A stretch of DNA of 64,000 nt from Tritrichomonas musculus (GCA_039105265.1 JAPFFF010000009.1:2666001-2730000), one strand, 5' to 3'; positions 11,629 to 22,110 are shown, counted from the stretch's first letter. Numbers and translations are program-made. Notes: generated by a model not told the origin, from the sequence alone.

Positions 11629-12546
11629 AAAATTTTATATCAATAACAAAAAATATGTTATTGATACAAAAATCATTTATTAATAACCAATAATTGGTAT
11701 TTGTAACAAAAAAATAGTATATGTGACGAAATTTTTTTATCTAAAACAAAAAAAAATCATCTATAACAAAATTTTTTTATCTATAACGAAATTTTGGATA
11801 GATTCCAAAATGCAGATTTTTCGGAAAATTTTCATTCAATTTTTTTTCAATTGAAAAAAGTACAAAATTTTGGAAAATCGCATTCAATTTTTTTTTCCCG
11901 ACGGTTTAATAGAAAATGGCATGAGGATAAAAAAAATAAAAAAGTTACTTAAAAACCTGATTATTTTTATTAAAACTTTAAAAATACCTTTTTTTGTGAC
12001 GGAACACTATTAGGATAACCTTAATTATCAGAATAGTATAAATTTGTTCATTTTTGTCGAATAAATGATAGAGCTAGTATTAATAAAATTATTCCGCCAT
12101 GAAAATAGAGTAAAACTAAAAAGGATTTCATCAATATTCAGGGCAAAAAAGGAAATATGCATAGTGAAAAACTTTAATATAAGAAGAATACATGGATCAA
12201 ATGCATTAATGCCATCATTAAAATCATACTCGTAAACATTTTTTGGAATATAATTAAGTAAAATGTTATATAAAAAGTTGAAATATTCTTAAGTCTGTAA
12301 AAAAAACGTAAAATCCAAGATCGTCATTACTTATGGCTTATGGGAAAAAACGCTTGTCTTTATAGTTGCTTGGTAAGCCGAAGAGTGATTAATATTCGCC
12401 AAAGAAAACAAATATGAGTGTGGCCACAACCGTAAAAATAACATTAAAATATTTGACCTTAACGTTTTTTCTAAAAAATCTGCATTTGAAGATCTATCAA
12501 ATTTTGTATCTGTTACGAAAATTTTGTATGTGTTACGAAAATTTTG
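11629..12546 (+). repeat. Subterminal direct repeat, copy 2, split by a MITE
   Basis: Same 210-bp sequence as 9043-9252, interrupted by the 702-bp element at 11797-12498. Comparing the two copies gives the exact empty site of the insertion. Confidence 0.75.
11797..12498. mobile_element. hAT-type MITE, 702 bp, with 8-bp target duplication
   Basis: Terminal inverted repeats of ~26 bp begin GATAGATTCCAAAATGCAG on the left; the right end read inward is GATAGATCTTCAAATGCAG. Both borders carry the octamer AAATTTTG (11789-11796 and 12499-12506), which occurs once in the uninterrupted sister repeat at 9043-9252. An 8-bp duplication is typical of hAT elements. There is no transposase ORF inside, so the element would need one in trans. 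The end sequences of the hAT remnant at 7187 are unknown, so a link between them is untested. Confidence 0.8.
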
Positions 12547-12658
12547 TATATGTTACGAAAATTTTATTAGTATTGTAAAATTTCCTATCAGTTATAATTT
12601 TTTATATAAGAAACAAATGTCATGTTATATAAAATAAAAATTATGATACTTCCGGCCC

Positions 12659-12849
12659 TAAGTGAAAAATTTCTGATAATGATTGATAACCAATAATCGT
12701 TATCAAATTTTCAATATTTTTCATATAACATTTCTTATTTGGTTAACGATTTCCTGAGAATATCGATATCAGGTTTACAAACTGATAATTGATTATCAAG
12801 TTTAAAAAAGTGTCAATTCTGATATCGATTCTCAAAATAACATGCCTAC
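12659..12849 (+). repeat. Right part of split ~230-bp repeat (copy A)
   Basis: Continues the match to the inverted copy at 18586-18815. It is full of short dyads around GATAAC/GTTATC and GATATC. It ends at CATGCCTAC, where similarity stops. Confidence 0.75.
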
Positions 12850-13680
12850 GAACATATGAAAAATATGAATATTTTTGTTATAGACAATATGAAAAAAGAA
12901 GTATACATAAATAAAAAAAGTTGTATTTTGTCGATATAAACAATTAGCATTTCTTGATATTTCACATTAAATGATTTTCAAAAAACGTTGAAAATTCCGA
13001 TGATTTATCAATTAGAATTATTTAATTAGGAATAAAAAAAGTTTTATATGTGATATATCAAATGAATTTAATTAGAAAAAGAGATATTCCTAAAATTTCG
13101 AAAACTCATAACGTATTTTTTTTTGTTACACCACTCATAACAATTTGAGAGAAATTTTTTATGCTAAGAAAATTTGAGATAAAAAAAAAGTGGTTTACTT
13201 TTGATTTCATTTCATATTTCTTTTCTTATAGTAGATTTTTACTAAAAACATACACTAAACTCATAAACAAACGATATATTAAATATTTAAAATAGTAGTT
13301 CCTTCTCTAATTGACTCAAAGTAGCTCAAAACCAAATGCAATTTAACTAGTTGTAACAAAAAGTTGACATTCTTATCAATTTTCAATATCACAATCTATT
13401 CTCATTTCAAAAAAAATTGCTCTCACCAACATATTGATTTGACTATTCAAAATGTTCCATTCATTATTTTAAGAAAATTTTAGGTGGTTCCTACTTTTTA
13501 AAAATTAAAAACCTGATCCTTTGAATTACAGAAAAGTACTTAAAAACCTTTTAAATGATGATTCAAGAAATATCTTGAATAACAAAGTTATTTCAAAAGG
13601 TACACAATTTTATTGAATTTTTTTTTATAGGGTTCAAGTTTCAATGCTAATTTGAGATACATTCAAATTTTTTTTTTAAA
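12850..13680. other. Gene-free spacer before the alpha-glucosidase
   Basis: A+T-rich spacer. I see no ORF, TIR or array in it; the glucosidase start region lies at its end. Confidence 0.5.
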
Positions 13681-13687
13681 TCACTTT
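13681..13687 (+). promoter_or_regulatory. Inr-like initiator
   Basis: TCACTTT fits the trichomonad initiator TCA-Y-(T/A), which sits within ~20 bases of the start codon; here the ATG follows 4 bases later. Established for Trichomonas vaginalis; its use here is inferred from position only. Confidence 0.45.
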
Positions 13688-13691
13688 AATT

Positions 13692-15416
13692 ATGGAAAGA
13701 GCTTGGTGGAAGGAAGTTGTTGTTTATCAAATCTATCCACGCAGTTTTTATGATTCCAATGGTGATGGTATTGGAGATTTGAAAGGAGTTACCCTAAAAA
13801 TGCCTTACTTAAAAGATCTTGGAGTTAATGCTTTATGGCTTTCCCCATATTTTAAATCACCAAACGATGACAATGGTTATGATATCAGTGATTATCGTGC
13901 AATTATGGAAGACTTTGGGACTATGGACGATTGGACAGAAATGATTAAGGCAATTCATGAAAATGGCATGAAACTCATCATGGATCTGGTAGTTAATCAT
14001 ACTTCAGATGAACATCCTTGGTTTATAGAATCCAGTTCATCAAAAGATTCTGATAAACATGATTTTTATATATGGAGAGATCCAAAACCATCAAGTACTT
14101 TGTGCCCACCAAATAATTGGATGTCATGCTTTGGCGGCTCAGCATGGCAATATGATGAAAAAGTTGGCCAATACTATCTTCATTTATTCTCAAGGAAACA
14201 ACCTGATTTGAACTGGGAATGCGAAGCAATGAGGAACGAAATTTATGATATGATGAAATATTGGTTAGATTTAGGGGTTGATGGGTTCAGGTTAGACGCT
14301 ATTGCCAACATTAGTAAAACTCAAGAATTCCCAGAAGGCGATCCTAAAAATTCATTTACTGGATGCGAACACTTTGTAAATGGCCCCAAAGTACATGATT
14401 TCATTCACGGCATGAATGAACACGTTTTCAGTAAGTATGATATTATGACAGTTGGCGAATGTTTTTCAACAAACATAACGGAAGCATTAAAATATGTTGT
14501 ACCCGAAAGAAAAGAATTAAATATGATATTTCAATTTAATATCATGGATATTGATGCCTCGCCAAACTCCAAATGGATCATTCGAGATTGGAAATTCACA
14601 GAACTTAAAGATATCATAAGAAGATGGCAACATGTTATTGAAAAAGGAAATGGATGGAATAGCATTTTCTTATCTAATCATGACTTTCCTCGACAAGTTT
14701 CTAGATTTGGTGATGATTCACCACAATTCCGAAAATTAAGTGCAAAAATGCTCGCAACACTTAATTTTACACTTCAAGGAACTGTTTATGTTTATCAAGG
14801 TGAAGAAATTGGAATGACAAATGTCAAATTTGACTCTATTGACGATTACAGAGATATTGAGACATTGAACTTTTTCAAAGATGTCACACAACCTGGAGGC
14901 AATAATGGATTTAAGATGACCAAAGAAGAAGCAATGAAATCAATTCATTATATTTCACGTGATAATGGACGAACACCAATGCAATGGAATTCAACAGAAA
15001 ATGCAGGTTTCATTGATCCAAATGCACCAAATAAAAATGCTAAACCTTGGATTAATGTCAATCCAAATTATAAAGAAATAAACGTTGAAGAATCATTAAA
15101 TGACAAGGATTCGATTTTGAATTATTACAAAGAATTGATTAGATTGAGGAAGGAAAATATAGATACGACAATATATGGACATTTTGAAGATTATTTCCAA
15201 GAAGATGAAAATACGTTTATTTACACAAGAACTTATGAATCCAAAATTATGTTTGTCGCATTAAACTTTACCAAAAATGAACAAAAATTAAAAGTTCCTG
15301 AACATTTAAATCTTCAAGAATTTAAATTGCTCATCTCCAATTATTCAGAGAAGAACGTAAATTACGCACAAAAAGTTTCACTTCGTCCATTTGAAGCAGT
15401 CGTTTTAGTCCATTAA
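13692..15416 (+). CDS. GH13 alpha-glucosidase (oligo-1,6-glucosidase/maltase type)
   Basis: 574 residues, full length for this family. It hydrolyses terminal alpha-glucosidic bonds of maltose or short oligosaccharides to release glucose. The start WWKEVVVYQIYPRSF is the classic N-terminus of bacterial MalL-like enzymes. GH13 regions are DLVVNH at ~98-103, GFRLDAI with the nucleophile Asp202, TVGEC with the acid/base Glu256, and SNHD with the transition-state Asp331. The residue after the nucleophile is Ala; in this subfamily Val there goes with alpha-1,6 preference and Thr or Ala with alpha-1,4, so maltase activity is slightly favoured. There is no signal peptide, so it is probably cytosolic, or secreted unconventionally. 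Its close resemblance to bacterial enzymes suggests lateral transfer. Codon use is as A+T-rich as its neighbours, so any transfer is old. Confidence 0.93.
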   Translation: MERAWWKEVVVYQIYPRSFYDSNGDGIGDLKGVTLKMPYLKDLGVNALWLSPYFKSPNDDNGYDISDYRAIMEDFGTMDDWTEMIKAIHENGMKLIMDLVVNHTSDEHPWFIESSSSKDSDKHDFYIWRDPKPSSTLCPPNNWMSCFGGSAWQYDEKVGQYYLHLFSRKQPDLNWECEAMRNEIYDMMKYWLDLGVDGFRLDAIANISKTQEFPEGDPKNSFTGCEHFVNGPKVHDFIHGMNEHVFSKYDIMTVGECFSTNITEALKYVVPERKELNMIFQFNIMDIDASPNSKWIIRDWKFTELKDIIRRWQHVIEKGNGWNSIFLSNHDFPRQVSRFGDDSPQFRKLSAKMLATLNFTLQGTVYVYQGEEIGMTNVKFDSIDDYRDIETLNFFKDVTQPGGNNGFKMTKEEAMKSIHYISRDNGRTPMQWNSTENAGFIDPNAPNKNAKPWINVNPNYKEINVEESLNDKDSILNYYKELIRLRKENIDTTIYGHFEDYFQEDENTFIYTRTYESKIMFVALNFTKNEQKLKVPEHLNLQEFKLLISNYSEKNVNYAQKVSLRPFEAVVLVH

Positions 15417-15893
15417 ACAAAAACTATAATTGCAGGTTCTTAACTTCAATTAACTTCATAAATAAAAATCAATTTTTCATCAGTATTTTATTTTACTACT
15501 ACTAACATATAATTATTAGGAGTAATATATATTGGCATTTGACAAATAATTAAATTATTATATATTGATTAATTGATTTCATGGAATTTGATTGATTTTA
15601 TAGATAAAAAAGGCAAGTATAACTTAAACAAAAGATAGGTTTGAACTGATGGTTAAAAAACACTAGGTGAGAAAAAGCAATAAGCAAATATTTAGTATTT
15701 GTTTCTTCATTAAAAAAAAAAACGACTTTTTAAATTTGAATTTTGTATGAGCAGGTAAAACCTCACAATTATAAATTTTTCTATACAACTTTTTCTGTTC
15801 GATTGAACTTTTCAAAGAATTTTTTTTTTTCTCCTTGCATTGTATTTCTTAGAACTTCAGAAAAAGCTTTAATTAATTATTAAAAATCAACGA
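15417..15893. other. Spacer between glucosidase and TBC genes
   Basis: About 480 bases of A+T-rich sequence with homopolymer runs. No gene or repeat seen. Confidence 0.5.
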
Positions 15894-17309
15894 ATGAGTT
15901 CTTCAAATCAGGGAAATTCCTCATACGACAGTGATAACGATCATAATGAAGAAACTGATAGCGGCAATGATAACACAAAAGTACAATCGAAAAATCGAAA
16001 ATCTGAAAAATCAAATTCAAATTCTAAAAGTAAAAAAGATACAAAAAGCCAAAACGACAACCGGGAAGTAAAAAATAAGAAAGAAGAAAAGAAAAGCGAC
16101 AGAAAATCTGGAAACAAAAAAAATACAAAGAAATCTGGAAATAAGAGTGACGTTTCAAGAGATGGAGGAGCAAACGAAAAAAACAAATCACCAAAAAATT
16201 CAAAAGAAGACGAAACTGATGATGAAAGCGGAGATCGAGAAAGTGATAATAATCTTAACTCAGAGAATAATGATAATGATGACGATTATGAAGATCAAAA
16301 AGATGCTCCTACTGATTCCAGCGCATATCATCGTAAAGTTGACCGATATGGAACATTTATTCAAGAAAATTCTGATACTACCGAAGATGAACGCCAATTG
16401 TTAGAAGAAGAATCAAGAAAAGAATTTACCAGAGAAATGAAATGGGCATATATGACAAAAAATTGGAAAACAACTCCACCAAAAGTTCTCCATCGTCGAA
16501 TAAAAAAAGGAATTCCTGATGGGATGCGTAGTTTAGTGTGGCGTCTACTTTTGGATCCAGATTCTCAAGATGACAAAATATATAATTTTCGCCCTTCAAT
16601 CAAATCATTAATTGAAAAAGGAAGACAAGAGTGCTGCAACATTATTGAAGTCGATTTACCACGAACAATGCCACAAATGGAAATGTTTCAAAAAGGCGAT
16701 GCAATTAATTCACTACGCTCAATTTTACATGCATATTCAAATTATGATCCAACTCTTGGATACACTCAAGGTATGGCTTTTTATGCAGCAATGCTATTAT
16801 GCTATATGGAAGAACGACAATCTTTTTGGTGCTTTGTCAGTTTGATGAAAGGGAAAAAACACCATTTACGAAATTTTTTTTCACCTGGATTTCCAGGCTT
16901 AGATAAAATAGGAAAAGTATGGGAGTATGTTTTAAACCATCATTACAAGAGAGTTGCGAAAAGATTAGAAGATATTGGTTTAAGTACAATTATGTATGTT
17001 CCATCTTGGTTTATGTGCAACTTTTTCAATATGCCATTTCCAATGGTGCTCAAATTAAGACTTTTTGATTGTTTTTTGGGATTCGGAACGAGAGCCATCT
17101 TTTCTTTTGCTTTGACAATTATTAAAATGAATAAGGATCTACTATTAACTGACTCAATGGAAGATTGCCTTCAAATTTTACAACGACCTTATGAGTTTCC
17201 TCGAATGAAAAATTGGAGAGTAGTTGTAAGGCACTGGCAAGAAAACTTTTTAACAGAAGCACAATATAAAGGCTACTTCAAGAAAGCAGGTGTCAAATAT
17301 ATTCCATAA
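15894..17309 (+). CDS. TBC-domain Rab GTPase-activating protein
   Basis: 471 residues. The first ~140 are disordered and strongly charged: Lys/Ser/Asn-rich, then Asp/Glu-rich. The TBC domain spans ~200-440. It opens with KGIPDGMRSLVWRLLL (motif A, R-x3-W). It carries IEVDLPRT with the arginine finger Arg257 (motif B, IxxDxxR) and LGYTQGM with the glutamine finger Gln292 (motif C, YxQ). Both fingers are present, so GAP activity on a Rab is expected. The block VPSWFMCNFFNMPFPMVLKLRLFD is the usual TBC C-terminal half. The Rab target cannot be read from sequence. The family regulates membrane traffic at the cytosolic face of vesicles; trichomonads have large Rab and TBC sets. The gene is intact. 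Confidence 0.92.
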   Translation: MSSSNQGNSSYDSDNDHNEETDSGNDNTKVQSKNRKSEKSNSNSKSKKDTKSQNDNREVKNKKEEKKSDRKSGNKKNTKKSGNKSDVSRDGGANEKNKSPKNSKEDETDDESGDRESDNNLNSENNDNDDDYEDQKDAPTDSSAYHRKVDRYGTFIQENSDTTEDERQLLEEESRKEFTREMKWAYMTKNWKTTPPKVLHRRIKKGIPDGMRSLVWRLLLDPDSQDDKIYNFRPSIKSLIEKGRQECCNIIEVDLPRTMPQMEMFQKGDAINSLRSILHAYSNYDPTLGYTQGMAFYAAMLLCYMEERQSFWCFVSLMKGKKHHLRNFFSPGFPGLDKIGKVWEYVLNHHYKRVAKRLEDIGLSTIMYVPSWFMCNFFNMPFPMVLKLRLFDCFLGFGTRAIFSFALTIIKMNKDLLLTDSMEDCLQILQRPYEFPRMKNWRVVVRHWQENFLTEAQYKGYFKKAGVKYIP

Positions 17310-17623
17310 TTTGCTTTTTTTATTTTCATTATTCTCTTTTAAGATTTACTTTTTTTTTTTACTTTTGTAAACTAAAATATAGGTTGAATGTAATTATGCT
17401 ATTCACAATTGAATGGTTTATGAGTGAACTTTTTGATATATTTTTTAACATTTTCTGAGGATTTTTTTTCATTTTTTCACATTTTTTCTGTTAATAGAAA
17501 TTAAAAAATAATCAATTCAAAATATTGAAAATCTGTAAAACTTAAATATCTTTAATAATAGAATATATTATGAAATATGAAATATTTATTTATTAATAAA
17601 TATAATAATAAATCTATTAAAGT
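17310..17623. other. 3' spacer of the TBC gene
   Basis: A+T-rich, no gene seen; ends at a MITE. Confidence 0.45.
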
Positions 17624-18015
17624 GGCGGGAAAAAGTTGCCAACGGCGGGAAATAGTTGCCAACGATGACCTTTTTAAGGATATATTTAAATGAAAGTTAT
17701 AATTAATTATATTTAAATTATATTAAATATTATTAATATGTAATAAAAAGTAATAATTAAAAAAATATGAAGATATATATATATCTTATATTCAATGCTC
17801 AATTGAAATGCTAAGAAAAAGTTAACATAAAAATTTTTAAAAAATTTAACAAAATTTGTTTAAAAAAATGAAACATAAACATTTTTTTATAATTTAAAAT
17901 GCAACAAATAATGAAACAATGATTTCTTTTTTATATCGTATTGTTTAAATGCTGAAAAAATGCTTTTAAGGCCACCGTTGGCAACTTTTTCCTGTCGTCG
18001 GCAACTTTTTCAGGC
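17624..18015. mobile_element. MITE, ~390 bp, GGCGGGAAA ends
   Basis: The left end reads GGCGGGAAAAAGTTGCC and repeats the GGGAAA-AGTTGCCAACG motif a second time at once. The right end is the inverse, again with two copies of GCAACTTTTTCC-like sequence. Borders ATCTATTAA (left, a few bases out) and ATCTATATA (right) resemble a degraded 9-bp duplication, which with the GGCGG start hints at the MULE superfamily. There is no ORF inside. Confidence 0.55.
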
Positions 18016-18043
18016 ATCTATATATATTGATAGGAACGAAATT

Positions 18044-18085
18044 GAAAGGAACGAAATTGAGAATATCATTCAAATTAAAATAATC
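18044..18085 (+). repeat. Direct repeat, copy 1
   Basis: A ~43-bp block beginning GAAAGGAACGAAATTGAGA and including ATCATTCAAATTAAAAT. It recurs almost unchanged at 18221. Confidence 0.6.
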
Positions 18086-18220
18086 AATTCAAAAAAAAAA
18101 ATATGAATATCTTATTAAAAAAATTCACAATATAGTTTCCAATATTGTTGAAATAGATGTTATCATATATTTTGAACTTATTTATTATATTTGCATTATG
18201 ATTATCTAATTTTTAAATTT

Positions 18221-18266
18221 GAAAGGAACGAAATTGAGAGTATCATTCAAATTAAAATTAATCATC
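18221..18266 (+). repeat. Direct repeat, copy 2
   Basis: Second copy of the 18044 block, 177 bases further on. The unit between them could be one period of a longer, decayed tandem repeat. Confidence 0.6.
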
Positions 18267-18585
18267 TTTATCTTTTCAAAGTATTATTATTTTTAATCAA
18301 AAATATAATTTTTTATTATCATATTTCGTACAATATAATTTTATTGCAATAAATAATGTATATATAGTTTATTAGATTATTAAATTTCTATTAAAATGTA
18401 ATTACAAGCATAAGAAAGCAGTTGATGAATAAAGTAGACATTTGGCATTATATTATGAAATAGTTGTATATTCGAATTTGTTGTTGAACATGGAAGATAT
18501 CTGTGATTTCGTTATGAGCAAGTGCTCATTAAAAGAAATGGCTGATAAATAATGTAGATATCTGATATTGTGTTGTAGAGTAACT

Positions 18586-18815
18586 GTAGGCATGTTATTT
18601 TGAGAATTGATATCAGAATTGACACTTTTTAATCTTGATAATCCATTATCAGTTTACAAACCTGATATCGATATTCTCAGGAAATCGTTAACCAAATAAG
18701 AAATGTTATATGAAAAATATTGTAAATTTGATAACGATTATTAGTGTTCAATCATTATCAGACATTTTTCACTTGCTAAAAATGATTAGATGATATTTGT
18801 CTATTTGTAAAATAA
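18586..18815 (-). repeat. ~230-bp repeat, intact inverted copy (copy B)
   Basis: This is the uninterrupted inverse of 8965-9007 plus 12659-12849. It shares GTAGGCATG at one end and CTATTTGTAAAATAA at the other. The ends are weakly inverted (GTTATTTTG versus TTATTTTAC), so it may be a MITE, but no target duplication is clear. The pair brackets the glucosidase and TBC genes. Confidence 0.7.
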
Positions 18816-18837
18816 CCTGGTAACCAACGACGTGATT

Positions 18838-19345
18838 CATGAGTGATTCTGATCGATTTCGATAAGATGTATCCGCATGTGATGATGTATTCGCATGGGA
18901 TGTATCCGCATGTGATGATATAATCTGTATATGACGTACTCGACCAGATATATCCGTATGTGATATGACCGATAAGTTATATACACATATGATATGATCG
19001 ATAAGTTATATCCGCATAAGATGTATCTGTATATGATATATCCGCATATGATGTATCCGCATATGATATATCCGCATATGATGTATCCGCATATGATGTA
19101 TCTGTATATGATGTATCCGCATAGGATGTATTCTATATGATGTAATCGATAAGATGTATTCGTATATGTTGTATCCGTATATGATGTTCTCGATAATATA
19201 TATCCGCATGTGATGATGTACTCGATAATATGTATCCGCATATGTTGCGATCGTTGTATTGTACTCGCATAAGTCACATCCGCATATTGTGTATTCGATA
19301 AGATGTAATCGCATATGACGTACTCGTCGTGATGTATCTTATCGA
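18838..19345. repeat. 15-bp minisatellite
   Basis: Tandem, partly degenerate units around GATGTATCCGCATAT fill ~500 bp. Because the unit is a multiple of three, it gives open frames on the minus strand (up to 146 codons of IICGY-type repeats) that I do not regard as genes. It lies next to the left side of a decayed MULE. Confidence 0.75.
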
Positions 19346-19637
19346 TCTTTAGTTTTTCGTCTACAGATCAATATCAGTTAAAGAATCAAGAAGCAAAGCT
19401 CTTGCATCTTTGTGAATTTTAAACATCAAATTACGTTCTTACCGACTCACTATCAAGCTTAACGCAAAGAAAATCGATTATTCAAAAATAATCATTTATT
19501 GTTAATCTATCATATTATTATATCAAAGCAATTATAAAATTGATATCTTTTATATATAAATTAACATCAAACTATTTTGTATTTAACTATATAATTTATA
19601 AAGAATAAAAAAATAAAGGTAATTAAATATTATATTT

Positions 19638-22060
19638 TTATCCAAAAAACTTGTTCGAACCCATAAATCTATCAGCTTCTGCCCAACAATTAATTTTGTA
19701 TGTAACGAAGCCTTCATTTACAACACTTTCATCTTGGAATTTAAAATGTTCTCTAAATTTTTGATCACATAACAAATATGCTACTTGATTTTCTTTGGAT
19801 TTTGGATAAACATCATGTATTTCTCTAAGTGTTTTATATTTTAATTTCGTTGCCTTTTTTATCACATCGTCTGTAATGTCACATAACCACATTTCATCAT
19901 CGGACTTTGGTTGTTTATTAGAATGAGAAGGTGCCTTTTTATTATTGTTATTATTATTGTTATTATCTCCTTCTTTTGGATATCTAGGTAATTCAATTTT
20001 TGTTGAAGATTTGGTAATATATAAATGCTTAAAACTGAAATCTTCATCAAAAGCCAATGGCTTATTAGGCATTTGAATGAAACAACCGAATATTTGATCT
20101 ATTAATATTTCCAATTCGGTTTTTGCCGGTTGCAAAAATTGATATTTGCTTAATAACTGATTTCTTATTTGTTGCTTATTTGAAATATCACCTTCTAATG
20201 TTTGTATAATAATATCGTTGACTACATTATCTTTTAATTCCATTTTTTCAATTTGACTTAAGCAAGGATATAAAACTTGATTCTTGCATTGAATCCTTGT
20301 TCTATACAATTGCGTTAAAAATTCAACTTTTTTACATTGGCATGAGTCATTTGTAAAAAATTTATACGATCCCTTGAATCCTCGTAGTTTTGAGACAACA
20401 TAACTTTTTCTATTTTGCATCTTTTGTTTAAGTGAATTACCTGAATTAACAGGAATGTTAATAACATGATGGATTATTTTTTTCATCAAATTAGATATTT
20501 TGGTTAAGAATGTTGTATTATTTTCATTCCTTTTTTTCAAACAACTGTGAAGGTCTTCACAGTGGTTTGAACAGGTGGCAACATGGAACTCTTTTCGAGT
20601 CCATGTTGCTGACCTTGAGTAATGCCATTTGCTATTTCTGCTTGTTTCGTCAGAATTTAACATCTTTAAAAGTGTTTTATATTTTTGTTCAAAAATTGTA
20701 TTTATTTTTGGATTGCACATATCTCTTTTTTTTTTGTAGAATTTTACCTGTTGAATGATTAAGTGGCGCTTAAATTCATATTCTTCAAATAATGCATAAC
20801 GTAAAATCTTTCTAACAAATGTATATAAGCCAGAGCAAGGTCCGAATAATTCGATGATATGTCGCTGGCAAAAGTAATAATCATGCAAATATTCCTTGGC
20901 AAAAGAAATTAGGCTACCTCCCATATCAGAGAGAAGCACTTTTTCCTTCCACTCTTCTTCTTGAATGCCGATGATTTTTCCAAATTGCACAAATGCACTA
21001 TATAATTGTTGTGACTCTGATGGATAAATACTGAGCTCTAATGGATAAGATTCATTACTGTAAATTGCACTTTGAAGACAAAAGGTATAAGGTTTTGAAC
21101 CTTTGAAGCTTGCATCCATCTCCAGAAAATCTGATTGCTTTAAGATTTCATACGCCCATGGAAAAAGAACTACTATCGTTTGCACAGATAAAGTTAATTG
21201 TCTTGATTCTATACATTCAATGTCACATGAAATCCAAAGCTGCGTTATTGATTCTTGATTAATCTCAATATCAAATCCTCCAGTGATTGGTTCTTGTAGA
21301 ACCAACCCAATATTTCCTGGAAAACAAGAAAGAATTTTATTTGCGTGTTCTTTGGTTTCACCAATTTTATTTTTTTTTATTTGCGTGGGCAAGCTTTGGA
21401 AAATTCCAAATATTTTGCGTAACCATTCAGGGAATTTTATATTAAGATTTGCCTGTTTTGTATATTAAAGAATTTTTATCAAAATTCTCGTGCCACCCAA
21501 ATAGATTAAAATCTTTTGTTTTTCTATATGGTAATACAATACATTCTCGGTTTCCTTCAGTTGAGTAATTGAACTTATTCATGTTGTTCTTAACGAAAAT
21601 ATTAATTGATTTGAAATTTTCATCAATAACAATATGAAATGAATATAAATTCATTTCTGTTTCATTATTATCATTATTTGTATCATCATTGTTAGCATTT
21701 TGCTCTACTTTGTCTTTTTCATAAATTGAACTAGGATATAAAAATATATTGGATCGTGAAGCATTAGAAACTTTTCTGAAGCCATTGATCGCTCGGTACT
21801 CTTCATCGACGGCTATAGCAAAATCCATGTATGAAATTATATCAAATTGGTTGGCATCTGTGGGAACAATTTCAATCAATTTTCGCGATATCTTATAATT
21901 TTTAAATTCTTTTAAAAGATCATAATCTCCTTTTGCTTTATAACTTCTGAAGTGTATTTCTTCTGGGAAAATTTTTTTTGGTCGTAATGAATCAAGATTA
22001 GGTTGAATTGTTTGTTTTATAAAATAATGAATACAACCTAAAAATGGTAAACGGTCTGGA
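19638..22060 (-). pseudogene. MULE transposase, frameshifted N-terminus
   Basis: The main ORF (19638-21392) is homologous along its length to the complete transposase at 47744-50086. It keeps MDASF (first Asp, residue 93 of this ORF), LLSDMGG (second Asp, residue 156), FCQRHIIELFGP and CSNHCEDLH (third acidic residue Glu). The two Asp are 63 residues apart, as in the other copy. A second ORF, 21442-21879, holds the N-terminal part in another frame; in-frame coding continues upstream of the first Met of the main ORF (KFPEWLRKIFGIF), so a frameshift lies near 21440. Coding-like sequence goes on to ~22060 with a further break. The catalytic part looks whole, but the gene as it stands is not. Confidence 0.8.
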
Positions 22061-22110
22061 AAATGAAAAACGGCGTGTAAAATTGTAAACGGTGTGGAAA
22101 ATTGTAGATA

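Larger units (their letters stand above)
9008..12658. mobile_element. PIF/Harbinger-like element, 3.65 kb, non-autonomous
   Basis: The ends are imperfect inverted repeats of ~38 bp that begin GGGCC (left GGGCCCAATATGTCATCATT, right end read inward GGGCCGGAAGTATCATAA). Both borders carry the trinucleotide TAA (9005-9007 and 12659-12661). A 3-bp TWA duplication with G/C-rich TIR ends is the hallmark of PIF/Harbinger. The empty site can be reconstructed from the intact related repeat at 18586-18815, where the same sequence reads through. There is no transposase ORF. It contains a 210-bp direct duplication, a diverged relative of the 3228 element, and a 702-bp hAT-type insertion. Confidence 0.75.

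Noticed and set aside
13692-15416. Trehalose synthase or alpha-amylase
   Set aside because: Length and the WWKEVVVYQIYPRSF start fit the oligo-1,6-glucosidase/maltase group better; there is no C-terminal maltokinase or starch-binding domain.
18837-19314. Minus-strand frames of 146 and 102 codons
   Set aside because: They are translations of the 15-bp minisatellite, whose length is a multiple of three; two frames are open at once and the peptide is pure repeat.
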